32,768 nt of DNA from Tannerella sp. (GTDB lineage: Bacteria; Bacteroidota; Bacteroidia; Bacteroidales; Tannerellaceae), in assembly GCA_031270465.1 (NCBI GenBank), contig JAISXP010000125.1:1-32768 (forward strand), written 5' to 3'. Below the pieces are notes generated by a model. That model did no database searches. It was not told where the DNA came from and saw only the letters and a list, made by a program, of their open reading frames with translations. This document shows, piece after piece, positions 25,436 through 32,768 of this stretch (its first letter is position 1; every line of letters begins with the position of its first letter). The position numbers were made by a program, and so were the translations under genes.

Positions 25436-28400
25436 ATGATTAAATTTTTAGTAGCCCGTCCTATTGCCGTACTGATGGCGTTCACAGCCTGTTTCATTGT
25501 CGGGCTGATAACGTATTTCACTTTGCCGGTGTCGTTGTTGCCCGACATTGCCATTCCCGAAATCACCATACAGGTGACGGGACGGAACACGTCGGCGCGG
25601 GAACTGGAGAATACCGTGGTACGAATCGTCCGTCAGCAGTTGATGCAGGTGAACCGTCTGCGCGACATAAAGAGCGAGACGCGCGACGGCGCCGGGCTGA
25701 TACACCTCTATTTCGATTTCGGCGTCGATACCGACCTTGCCTTCATCGAAGTAAATGAGAAGATAGACGCCGCGATGAACTACCTCCCGCGCGAAGTGGA
25801 ACGCCCCCGCGTCATCAAGGCCAGCGCAACGGACATTCCCGTCCTGTATCTGAATCTCACACTTAAATCGCCGGATGACAGCAGACCGCCGGCAGCCGGC
25901 AGCGACTCGCCGGATTCCCGGCCGGACGACTCCCGTTTCCTCTCGCTCTGCGATTTTGCCGAGACGGTCATCAAGCGGCGAATCGAACAGCTGCCTGAAG
26001 TGGCAATGGTGGACGTGACGGGCATCGTCACCCGCCAGTTGCAGATTGTCCCCGACATGGCACAGCTCGGAATGGCGGGAATCACCATCGAAGACATCGA
26101 AAAAGCGCTTACAGACAACAACATCGAGCCGGGAAACATGACGGTGCGCGATGGCTACTACGAATACAACATCAAGTTTTCGACCATGCTCCGCACTTCC
26201 GAAGACGTCGGGAACATCTACCTGCGCAAGAGCGGACACATCTACCAGCTGAAAGAACTGGCCTCCGTCGCCATCGTCCCCGAAAAGGAAACAGGGCTGT
26301 CGCTGTCGGGCAACAGACGGGCGGTCACCCTTGCCGTCATCAAACAGGCGGACGAAAAAATGGAAACAATGAAAAAATCGCTCAGCGGAGTAATGAACTA
26401 TTTCTCGACAGTCTATCCCGACATCGAATTTACCGTCTCGCAAAACCAGACGGAACTGCTGGACTATACGATATCGAACTTGAAGCAAAACCTTTCGCTC
26501 GGATTCATCTTTATCTGCATTGTCGCCATTCTTTTCCTTGGCGACATCAAAAGCCCCTTAGTCATCGGAATAAGCATGTTCGCCAGCCTTGTCGTCAGTT
26601 TCCTTTTTTTCTATCTGTTCCACATGTCGCTGAACATCATATCCCTTTCCGGCTTGATTCTGGCGCTGGGGATGATGATAGACAGTTCGATTATCGTGAC
26701 GGAGAACATCTCGCAGTACCGCGCCATGGGCTATTCGCTCGAAGAGGCGTGCGACAGGGGTACGACCGAAGTTATCACGCCGATGCTAAGTTCGACTCTT
26801 ACCACCATCGCCGTGTTCGTTCCGCTGGTATTCATGAGCGGTATCGCCGGGGCTATCTTCTACGACCAGGCTTTTGCCGTGTCTATCGGACTGATTGCGT
26901 CGTACTTCACCGGCGTCATGCTGTTGCCGGTACTTTACAGGCTGATCTACGGCGCCAACAATAAACTGCTCAACCTGAATGTAAAAAACCTCATCGGAGA
27001 GCACACGATGGACAGGTTCTACGATGCGGGAGTCGATTTTGTTTTCCGCCACAAGACGGCGAGCATCCTGAGCCTCATCGTTGCGCTGCCTCTCTGCTTC
27101 ATGCTGTTCAAGTGGACGCCCAAGAGCCGGATGCCCGAAATAGGTCAGAACGAGGTGATTGCCTTTGTCGAGTGGGGCGAGAATATTCACGTGGGCGAAA
27201 ACCGCGCGCGCGTGGATGCACTTTTTCGCGAAGTCGTCACGCTGACCAAAGAACAGACGGCATACATCGGGCAGCAGCAGTTTTTGCTCAGCCGCGACCG
27301 CGAATTGTCGGTTTCGGAGGCGGAACTGTATTTCAAGACGGAAAAGCCGTCGGGGATTCTGCCGCTGCGCGAACACGTGAACGGCTGGCTGAACAGGAAT
27401 TATCCGGGCGCAATCATTTCGTTTTCGCCTCCCGTGACCGTCTTCGAAAAACTGTTTGTAACCGGCGAGGCAGATCTCGTCGCGGAGTTTTATTCGCGCA
27501 ACAAAGCCGAAGCGCCGTCGCCTGCCATCATTCACCGGTGGGAGTCGACAATAACGGAAAAAACAGGACAGGCGCCCTCCGGCGTGTCGTTCGACAACCA
27601 GTTGAACCTGCTGATAGACCGCCAAAAACTGCTTCTGTACAGCGTCTCCTACGACGAGGTTTACCGCACGCTGAAAACGGCTTTCAAAGACAATGAAGCG
27701 GCGATGCTCCGCTCATACCAGCAGTATCTCCCGATTACGATTGCCGGCGACCGCCGGTCGATAGACGAACTGATGCGCAATACGCTGGTTCGCACCGTCC
27801 CCGAACAGGACAGGCCGGAGAGGTATATCCCCCTCCGGTCGATCGTGAGTATCATACCCGGCGAAGACCTGAAAACCATCACGGCGGGAAAGAACGGCGA
27901 ATATATTCCTTTCGGTTTTTATAGCGTGGACGACGCCGAGCAGTTGATGGCCGGCGTCAGGGAAAGCATCCGCCGCGTCTCGGGACCGGATGAGTGGGAT
28001 GTGGATTTTTCGGGCAGTTTCTTTTCCAATCGCAAGATGCTTGGCGAGCTGGTAATCATACTGTTTGTGTCGGTGCTGCTGATGTATTTCATCCTTTCGG
28101 CGCAGTTCGAGAGTTTCCTTCAGCCGCTGATCGTTTTGATCGAGATACCCATCGACACGGCGGCGGCATTGCTGGTGCTGTGGGTTTGCGGTCATTCGCT
28201 GAACCTGATGAGCGCCATCGGCATCGTCGTCACGTGTGGCGTGATTATCAACGACTCTATACTGAAACTGGATGCCATCAACGAACTGCGCAAGACGGGT
28301 GTACCATTGCTCGAAGCCATTCACGAAGCCGGCCGCCGCCGTCTGCGCCCCATTGTCATGACCTCGCTGACAACGATTTTTGCCATGCTGCCGCTCCTCT

Positions 28401-28546
28401 TTTCGTTCGACATGGGCAGCGAACTGCAAAAGCCGCTTGCCATCGCCATGATTTCGGCCATGCTGATCGGCACCGTCGTCAGCCTGTTTATCATCCCGCT
28501 GGTATACTGGATGATTTACCGCAAAGCAGCCGAAACCGGGAAATAA
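25436..28546 (+). CDS. RND-family efflux pump, inner-membrane subunit
   Basis: A 1036-residue proton-driven transporter with the standard two halves: TM1 near residues 9-31, a large porter loop, TM2-6 (about 348-505), TM7 around 547-560, a second porter loop, then TM8-12 to the end. TM4 reads LILALGMMIDSSIIVTEN, keeping one Asp (416) of the usual pair but with Ser417 second. TM10 reads GVIINDSILKLDAIN, with Asn939-Asp940 where AcrB has Lys940-Asn941. A Ser/Asp/Pro-rich insertion (about 145-168, PDDSR occurring twice) interrupts the first porter subdomain. Placement between an adaptor and a TolC-like gene makes tripartite export certain in outline. Drugs, fatty acids or lipids are all possible substrates. 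Confidence 0.93.
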   Translation: MIKFLVARPIAVLMAFTACFIVGLITYFTLPVSLLPDIAIPEITIQVTGRNTSARELENTVVRIVRQQLMQVNRLRDIKSETRDGAGLIHLYFDFGVDTDLAFIEVNEKIDAAMNYLPREVERPRVIKASATDIPVLYLNLTLKSPDDSRPPAAGSDSPDSRPDDSRFLSLCDFAETVIKRRIEQLPEVAMVDVTGIVTRQLQIVPDMAQLGMAGITIEDIEKALTDNNIEPGNMTVRDGYYEYNIKFSTMLRTSEDVGNIYLRKSGHIYQLKELASVAIVPEKETGLSLSGNRRAVTLAVIKQADEKMETMKKSLSGVMNYFSTVYPDIEFTVSQNQTELLDYTISNLKQNLSLGFIFICIVAILFLGDIKSPLVIGISMFASLVVSFLFFYLFHMSLNIISLSGLILALGMMIDSSIIVTENISQYRAMGYSLEEACDRGTTEVITPMLSSTLTTIAVFVPLVFMSGIAGAIFYDQAFAVSIGLIASYFTGVMLLPVLYRLIYGANNKLLNLNVKNLIGEHTMDRFYDAGVDFVFRHKTASILSLIVALPLCFMLFKWTPKSRMPEIGQNEVIAFVEWGENIHVGENRARVDALFREVVTLTKEQTAYIGQQQFLLSRDRELSVSEAELYFKTEKPSGILPLREHVNGWLNRNYPGAIISFSPPVTVFEKLFVTGEADLVAEFYSRNKAEAPSPAIIHRWESTITEKTGQAPSGVSFDNQLNLLIDRQKLLLYSVSYDEVYRTLKTAFKDNEAAMLRSYQQYLPITIAGDRRSIDELMRNTLVRTVPEQDRPERYIPLRSIVSIIPGEDLKTITAGKNGEYIPFGFYSVDDAEQLMAGVRESIRRVSGPDEWDVDFSGSFFSNRKMLGELVIILFVSVLLMYFILSAQFESFLQPLIVLIEIPIDTAAALLVLWVCGHSLNLMSAIGIVVTCGVIINDSILKLDAINELRKTGVPLLEAIHEAGRRRLRPIVMTSLTTIFAMLPLLFSFDMGSELQKPLAIAMISAMLIGTVVSLFIIPLVYWMIYRKAAETGK

Positions 28547-28550
28547 TTGC

Positions 28551-28558
28551 TATTTTTG
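28551..28558 (+). promoter_or_regulatory. Internal -7 box before the TolC-like gene
   Basis: TATTTTTG fits TAnnTTTG, just after the pump stop and 63 nt before ATG 28622. The outer-membrane channel may therefore be partly expressed independently. Confidence 0.45.
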
Positions 28559-28621
28559 CAGTACGAAACAACGGAAAATGATTATGCATCTCGAGGTAAA
28601 GAAAATTAAATGAAATAAAAA

Positions 28622-30088
28622 ATGAAAACAATCCTGTCAACTGTGTTATTTTTTTTTCTGTTCGCAGGGTCGGTCACTGCGCAGCCGGTGATGCTCTCGC
28701 TGGAACGTACCATAACGATTGCCGCCGACAGTTCGCTCGAAGCATTTCGCAGTCAAAACATGTATCTGGCGGGGTTCTGGCAGTTCCGCACGTATCGCGC
28801 CGGACGCCTGCCCAGCCTCGAACTCAGTCTGACGCCCGCACAGTATTATAGCGACATCACACGCCGCTACGACTCGGACGCAGACATCGACGTCTACCGT
28901 AAACAGCAGTACTACTACGCGTACGGCATGTTGTCGGTCGAACAGAATTTCGACCTCCTTGGCGGAAAGTTTTTCCTCGATACAGACCTGGGATACATGC
29001 GTAACTTCGGTGCCAACGCCTACTCGCAATATACCGCCGTCCCCATACGGTTCGGATATTCACAGGATTTGCTGGGTTACAACCCTTTCAAGTGGGAATG
29101 CAAAATCGAGCCGCTGAAATTCGAGAAAGTGAAGAGGGAATTTATTTACAACGTCGAACAGATCAGCGAAACGGCTACCGAATATTTCTTTCAGCTGGCC
29201 ATGGCACAGGCGGAATACGACCTGGCAAGAGACAACGTCGCATCGACCGATACGCTGTACCGCACCGGCGAACAGCGCTACAAGATTGCATCCATCACGC
29301 GGGCAGACCTGCTCACGCTGAAATTAGACGCCGTGAATGCCCGCAATACGCTGCAAAATGCGGACATTGCGCTCAAACGTGCTATGTTCGGACTTGCTTC
29401 GTTCCTGAATTTCGACAAAACAACAGAGATTCGCCTTCAACTGCCGGGCAAACCGGGAGAAATGACCATCTCCGTCGACGAGGCGCTTGCGAAGGCGCGG
29501 GAAAACAATCCCAAATTCCTGAATCTGCGCCAGCAAATCCTCGAAGCCGAACAGACGGTCGACAAAACCCGGCGGGAATCGCTCTTCAACGCATCATTCC
29601 GGGCAAGCATCGGTTTCAATCAGGTCGCCGAACGGTTCAGCGATGTATACCTCGACCCGCTGCGGCAGGACGTGGTGTCGATTTCCATCACCATTCCGCT
29701 GATAGATTGGGGTATACGCAAGGGGAAATACAACATCGCCCGGAATACGCTCAACGTCACGCATATCTCGACTCGCCAGGAAGAACTGGCGCTCGAAGAA
29801 GACCTTATCATGACCGTAGGCGATTTCAATATCCGGCAGCGCATGATTGTCAGTGCCGAGGAGGCGCTTGATCTGGCCGAAACGGCTTTCTCGGAAACAA
29901 AACAGCGCTTTATAATCGGAAAAGCAGACATTAACAGCCTTACCCTCTCGCTCAACCGACAGCAGGATGCACGGCGCAACTACATCTCCGCCCTCAAAAA
30001 CTACTGGCTGAGCTACTACAAGATACGCAAACTGACGCTGTTCGATTTCATACAAAGAACATCGCTTTCGACACTTTTTGATCTGTAG
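28622..30088 (+). CDS. TolC-family outer-membrane efflux channel
   Basis: A 488-residue outer-membrane factor completing the RND system. The signal peptide is about 1-20 (TILSTVLFFFLFAGSVTAQ). Two OEP repeats are recognisable as long amphipathic helices: about 165-245 (ETATEYFFQLAMAQAEYDLA, YKIASITRADLLTL) and about 370-465 (ETKQRFIIGKADINSLTLSL, ALKNYWLSYYKIRKLTLFDF). Between them is VDEALAKARENNPKFLNLRQ. The spacing of the two KxxIgxAD/ITRADLLTL motifs matches the internal duplication of TolC. It has no lipobox. It ends 14 nt from the convergent OmpA-like gene. Confidence 0.9.
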   Translation: MKTILSTVLFFFLFAGSVTAQPVMLSLERTITIAADSSLEAFRSQNMYLAGFWQFRTYRAGRLPSLELSLTPAQYYSDITRRYDSDADIDVYRKQQYYYAYGMLSVEQNFDLLGGKFFLDTDLGYMRNFGANAYSQYTAVPIRFGYSQDLLGYNPFKWECKIEPLKFEKVKREFIYNVEQISETATEYFFQLAMAQAEYDLARDNVASTDTLYRTGEQRYKIASITRADLLTLKLDAVNARNTLQNADIALKRAMFGLASFLNFDKTTEIRLQLPGKPGEMTISVDEALAKARENNPKFLNLRQQILEAEQTVDKTRRESLFNASFRASIGFNQVAERFSDVYLDPLRQDVVSISITIPLIDWGIRKGKYNIARNTLNVTHISTRQEELALEEDLIMTVGDFNIRQRMIVSAEEALDLAETAFSETKQRFIIGKADINSLTLSLNRQQDARRNYISALKNYWLSYYKIRKLTLFDFIQRTSLSTLFDL

Positions 30089-30102
30089 CAAAATACGGGA
30101 AT

Positions 30103-30732
30103 TTATTTTTTTCTGAAGTGTGCGTCGCGGATCATTTCCTCGCCGGGCAGGATGAAAATTTCGATACGGCGGTTGAGTGCGCGTCCCTTTGCCGTGCGGT
30201 TGCTGGCTACCGGGTGGTGTATACCTTTGCCTTCATACGTTGTGCGGGCAGCGTCTACGCCGTTTTCCGTCAGCAGGTCGCAGACGCTTTTTGCACGGCG
30301 CGTCGACAGGATGCGGTTGAACGCGCTCCGCCCGGTGTTATCCATATATCCGACGATTTTCACGCGGACGCCCGGATTGCTGTTGAGATGAAGAGCGAGC
30401 AGGCGCAGGCTGATGCGGCTCATTTCGGTGAGCGTGTTCGCGTTGGCCTCGAAAAGAGAAGCGGCGCTGAACGTCAACTTCAGCACTTCGCCGCGGTTGA
30501 CGGTCTCGACCGTCGCATCGGCCGGAAAGGCTGCCTCCAGCGCTTCCTTCTGCACCTGCATCTGCCGGCCGATGACGGCGCCGGCCTTGCCGCCGACGAT
30601 GGCCGCCGGCCTGTCGCGTCCGGCCTCTTGATCATCGTCGTCGCTTGCAGACGATTTACTCGTCTTGCAGCCCACCAGCAGCATCAGCAGGCCGGCACAC
30701 GTCAGACACGCCAGGAGTTTGAATCGATTCAT
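30103..30732 (-). CDS. OmpA-family lipoprotein
   Basis: A 209-residue peptidoglycan-binding outer-membrane lipoprotein. The signal ends in the lipobox LLVGC (Cys22), followed by a Ser/Asp linker (SSASDDDDQE) and a Gly-rich IVGGKAGAVIGRQM segment. The OmpA C-terminal domain begins near residue 85 (LKLTFSAASLFEANANTL) and includes VKIVGYMDNTG, the NRILSTRRAKSVCDLL helix and NRTAKGRALNRRIEI, the conserved NRRIE motif. Residues near Gly-Tyr-Met-Asp replace the usual GHTD. It lies 12 nt behind the small acidic gene, forming a two-gene leftward unit. Confidence 0.9.
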   Translation of the reverse strand: MNRFKLLACLTCAGLLMLLVGCKTSKSSASDDDDQEAGRDRPAAIVGGKAGAVIGRQMQVQKEALEAAFPADATVETVNRGEVLKLTFSAASLFEANANTLTEMSRISLRLLALHLNSNPGVRVKIVGYMDNTGRSAFNRILSTRRAKSVCDLLTENGVDAARTTYEGKGIHHPVASNRTAKGRALNRRIEIFILPGEEMIRDAHFRKK

Positions 30733-30744
30733 CCGCCCCGTCCT

Positions 30745-31071
30745 CTATTCAATCAAGTGAATCGACTCGCAGTATGCAAGTTCTCCCTGTACAATCAGAG
30801 CAATTTCGTCCAGGGCGAAATGTCGGACGCCATCTTTCCTTGCGCTTTTTTCGACGTATTGAATCAGCAGATCTTCGTCGATCTCGACCGTCGCGTCGTC
30901 GTCTTCTTCGCCGTCTTCGTCTAAAAATCCGCTTACGTCGTAGAAATCATAAATCACATCAATGATGTAGAGAATGTCGTCGTCGCTGACATTCTCTTTC
31001 ATTTCCTGCGGCAGGCAGTTTCGTATGAACCTTACCGCTTCGTCGTCGTCGTGTATTCTTTCGTCGCTCAT
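30745..31071 (-). CDS. Small acidic protein, function unknown
   Basis: A 108-residue, strongly acidic cytoplasmic protein with no signal or membrane segment. Its core reads DDDILYIIDVIYDFYDVSGFL, then an Asp/Glu run (EDGEEDDDA), IDEDLLIQYVEKSARKDG and ALDEIALIVQGELAYCESI. I recall similar small proteins in Bacteroidales but cannot assign a function. It precedes the OmpA-like gene by 12 nt and is probably co-transcribed with it. Its leader has an operator-like palindrome. Confidence 0.75.
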   Translation of the reverse strand: MSDERIHDDDEAVRFIRNCLPQEMKENVSDDDILYIIDVIYDFYDVSGFLDEDGEEDDDATVEIDEDLLIQYVEKSARKDGVRHFALDEIALIVQGELAYCESIHLIE

Positions 31072-31102
31072 AACAATTATTGTTTGGTCTTAAATGTTAC
31101 AA

Positions 31103-31127
31103 TTCCGACAATCGGAACTTCCGATTG
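31103..31127. promoter_or_regulatory. Overlapping palindromes, possible operator
   Basis: CAATCGGAA-C-TTCCGATTG (31109-31127) is a perfect 9-1-9 inverted repeat. The preceding TTCCGA (31103-31108) also pairs with TCGGAA (31112-31117). A one-base centre cannot fold as a simple hairpin, so a dimeric protein site is more likely. It lies between the -7 box and the ATG. Confidence 0.45.
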
Positions 31128-31136
31128 ATTTGCGCG

Positions 31137-31144
31137 CAAAGATA
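31137..31144 (-). promoter_or_regulatory. -7 promoter box of the acidic protein / OmpA-like unit
   Basis: The minus strand reads TATCTTTG, a perfect TAnnTTTG, giving a leader of about 60 nt. Confidence 0.55.
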
Positions 31145-31254
31145 TGCAAATAATCGGGAAGTTCGCGCACATGCAGGCTCTTTTTATACTGCGTGCGGCA
31201 TGGATTAATGTCTCGACTGCGCTGCTGAAGGGCTATTCGCGTCCGAACGGGGTG

Positions 31255-31815
31255 TCAGAGTTCCGCCGTCTTTTCCACGATATTGCAGGGCGTATCGGAG
31301 GCGGATACGTCAATCCGGTCGCCGGAAAGGTCGTCGTTGGTTGCCGTGGCCGTGTATGTCCACTCGTAACCGGAGGGTTCGGGCCGGGCAAAGCCTTCTT
31401 CGACGAGGGTGCCGTCGGAGTTGGTGATGACAATCTTTACTTCTTTGACGGCGAAGTCGTCGGTCACTTCGATGCGAATCACGTCGCCGGGCTTGCCGTG
31501 ATAGCCGGACAGGTCTATCAAATCAATGTCGGGCGCGTGGAGGTAGTCGGCTACCGCCAGATTGCGAAACGTCTGGCCGGGTTTTGTTTTCCCTGCGTAG
31601 GCTTCGCTCAAATCGGGGTCGGCCGCCACGCCGCCGGCATAGAGCACGGCGCGTTGGAATTTCCGCCGCTGCGCCAGTTACGCTTCCGTCACTTTGTTGC
31701 TTACTGCCGGTACTTTGGCTACTACCGTCTTGCCGGCTCGCTGGCGAAATATCAGTAAATCGCCAATTTTTCCACTTAATCTGTGGGTTACTACATTTCC
31801 TTTTTGTTTTGCCAT
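31255..31815 (-). pseudogene. Bacteroidales hypothetical protein interrupted by an in-frame TAA
   Basis: One frame from ATG 31815 encodes MAKQKGNVVTHRLSGKIGDL, LIFRQRAGKTVVAKVPAVSN and KVTEA, then a TAA at codon 46 (31678-31680). The same frame goes on with LAQRRKFQRAVLYAGGVAAD to a normal stop at 31255, for 186 sense codons in all. The second half includes YHGKPGDVIRIEVTDDFAV and EVKIVITNSDGTLVEEGF, an Ig-like beta-rich pattern. CAA (Gln) to TAA is the simplest explanation. An internal ATG at 31647 could restart the last 130 residues. I do not know its function; it lies behind the 85-residue gene in a leftward pair. Confidence 0.6.
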
Positions 31816-31851
31816 AGTAAAATGTGTTTTAAATAGTTAGTTAATTATTAG

Positions 31852-32109
31852 TTATATTGATTCGCTGCCTGAATTGACTGATTTGTCAAATCCGAACAGC
31901 GTGTAATCCAGCTGTATGTTGCCGATGCTGTCGTACAAATCAAACAGGTCTGCCAGAGTCAGCGGAGGGACAGAGGGGACTGATGGGACTGCCCCGATGG
32001 AATAGCCGGCGACATGGCTATAAATTCTTAACTCCGCGCGGTTAAACAGTCCGAGAAAGCCTTCGCGGTTGTTGAAGAATTTAATTTTGTTGATTCTTGC
32101 GTAAAACAT
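31852..32109 (-). CDS. 85-residue hypothetical protein, possibly internally deleted
   Basis: The protein opens MFYARINKIKFFNNREGFLG, LFNRAELRIYSHV, continues through a Val-Pro-Ser repeat (VPSVPSVPP) and ends IQLDYTLFGFDKS. No domain is recognised. The short VPSVPSVPP linker between a well-formed start and end suggests a shortened member of a longer family, but that is inference. A second copy of its REGFLGL-FNRAEL segment begins at the right edge of the window. It lies 36 nt before the interrupted gene. Confidence 0.5.
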   Translation of the reverse strand: MFYARINKIKFFNNREGFLGLFNRAELRIYSHVAGYSIGAVPSVPSVPPLTLADLFDLYDSIGNIQLDYTLFGFDKSVNSGSESI

Positions 32110-32133
32110 AATGATTCGTATTAAAAATTTTTG

Positions 32134-32141
32134 TACTTTTG
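32134..32141 (+). promoter_or_regulatory. -7 promoter box of the toxin-antitoxin pair
   Basis: TACTTTTG fits TAnnTTTG, 19 nt before ATG 32161. It is embedded in GTAC-TTTT-GTAC (32133-32144), a short inverted repeat that could serve as an autoregulatory operator. Confidence 0.5.
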
Positions 32142-32160
32142 TACCATATTAAAAATATAA

Positions 32161-32406
32161 ATGGTCATGACAACCGTAATTATAAATAACAACTCCCGTA
32201 CGGGACGCCGACTGTTAAGGGATATCGCCAAACATCCCCGTGTGGCGCGGATCGTGGATGAACAGGATAATATGCCCCTTTCCTTGTTGGAAGATACATT
32301 TCTTTCGCCGGATGAATTCAGGAAGAACTTTGAAAACGATTGCAGGGAAGCGCTTACTCCTGTGCAATTTATGACGGAAATGGAGCAACGCATCGGAAAA
32401 TGGTAA
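32161..32406 (+). CDS. Probable antitoxin partner (small protein)
   Basis: An 81-residue protein opening MVMTTVIINNNSRTGRRLLR, then DIAKHPRVARIVDEQDN and ending EFRKNFENDCREALTPVQFM. The layout, a short N-terminal beta strand, a helix and an acidic C-terminal helical tail, suits a type II antitoxin but I see no named DNA-binding fold. ATG 32167 is an alternative start. Its stop codon overlaps the ATG of the next gene (ATGGTAA), a coupling typical of toxin-antitoxin pairs. Assignment rests on context. Confidence 0.55.
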   Translation: MVMTTVIINNNSRTGRRLLRDIAKHPRVARIVDEQDNMPLSLLEDTFLSPDEFRKNFENDCREALTPVQFMTEMEQRIGKW

Positions 32407-32729
32407 AACCAGTCGTTATCTTTCATCCTTCCGTTGTCGAATATCTTGATACCCTGGGCAAACAACTGTTTGACAATGAATATTTCGGATACCGCGAAAA
32501 TGCGGTACAATATATACAAAGGATGGTTGATTACATTGCTTCGCACATTCATCTCCAAGCAGCCATTCCTGCTCCCGAATATTTTGAAAAATACGGTTCT
32601 CATCTGAAATATATTACTTATCATTCTACAAAACGTACAACGTGGTATATCTTTTTCCAGCATCCGGACCATCGTTTCCTTATCCGCCACATCACGAACA
32701 ACCATGTGGAAGGACAGCACATCCGATAA
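32400..32729 (+). CDS. Probable RelE/ParE-like toxin
   Basis: A 109-residue basic protein beginning MVKPVVIFHPSVVEYLDTLG, a strand plus helix as in RelE/ParE toxins. A long helical region (about 27-50) follows, then GSHLKYITYHSTKRTTWYIF and a final FLIRHITNNHVEGQHI, where the TTWYIFF...RHITNNH strand pair is characteristic of a Bacteroidetes RelE-like group. I chose ATG 32400 although the frame is open earlier (32340), because homology-like structure starts here and the overlap with the preceding stop is tight. mRNA-interferase activity is inferred. Confidence 0.6.
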   Translation: MVKPVVIFHPSVVEYLDTLGKQLFDNEYFGYRENAVQYIQRMVDYIASHIHLQAAIPAPEYFEKYGSHLKYITYHSTKRTTWYIFFQHPDHRFLIRHITNNHVEGQHIR

Positions 32730-32730
32730 T

Positions 32731-32768
32731 TCTGCGCGGTTGAAAAGTAGCCCAAGAAAGCCTTCGCG
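32731..32768 (-). pseudogene. Partial second copy of the 85-residue gene, cut by window edge
   Basis: Read leftward the edge encodes REGFLGLLFNRAEL, matching REGFLGLFNRAEL of the 31852-32109 gene with one residue added. The DNA matches 32032-32067 with a 2-3 nt insertion and a few substitutions. Whether this copy is complete lies outside the window. Confidence 0.6.

Noticed and set aside
25448-26488. 346-codon open frame opposite the RND pump gene
   Set aside because: Antisense shadow; His/Arg-rich translation and no promoter.

Overview
The window looks like a chromosome segment of a Bacteroidota bacterium, most likely order Bacteroidales. Three things point there: many genes are preceded by the Bacteroidetes -7 promoter box TAnnTTTG, Shine-Dalgarno sequences are essentially absent, and the ATP synthase genes run D-C-(membrane protein)-B-E-F-H-A-G. 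A type IX secretion C-terminal domain, an IS1634-like transposase fragment and a DUF4469 relic agree with this. I cannot name the genus.

Layout. (1) 1-1004 is debris: a headless Hsp70 fragment and the first ~92 codons of an IS1634-like transposase. (2) 1021-6596 holds a secreted GH43 glycosidase, convergent with an AAA/DUF4143 ATPase, then a leftward unit cysS - PaaI-like thioesterase - threonine aldolase. cysS is divergent from a tRNA-Val(GAC). (3) 6699-8875 is a divergent LytS/LytTR two-component pair whose intergenic region carries two diverged copies of a ~74-nt element. (4) 8902-13563 has a radical SAM protein, a T9SS-exported lysyl-endopeptidase-like protease and an EamA permease. (5) 13640-16430 is accessory: short repeats, a broken DUF4469 gene, and two META-like lipoproteins that share an almost identical leader but have divergent mature parts. 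(6) 16561-24204 has a candidate structured small RNA (promoter to terminator), then the complete F1Fo ATP synthase operon. (7) 24341-30088 is a tripartite RND efflux system (adaptor lipoprotein, pump, TolC-like channel). (8) 30103-31144 is an OmpA-like lipoprotein with a small acidic protein. (9) 31255-32768 is a second accessory patch: a gene with an in-frame stop, a small ORF, a probable toxin-antitoxin pair, and the start of a second copy of that small ORF at the window edge.

How the parts work together. The nine rightward genes at 16939-24160 make one proton-driven ATP synthase plus its operon-specific membrane protein. The adaptor, pump and channel form one envelope-spanning exporter with unusual residues at the proton-relay positions. 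The kinase and regulator probably form a pair, although the kinase lacks the usual N-box glutamate. I do not see a clear, complete, undescribed multi-gene system. The best leads are the small-RNA candidate at 16599-16774, the duplicated element between kinase and regulator, the repeat-flanked toxin-antitoxin pair, the common-leader lipoproteins, and the altered RND proton relay.
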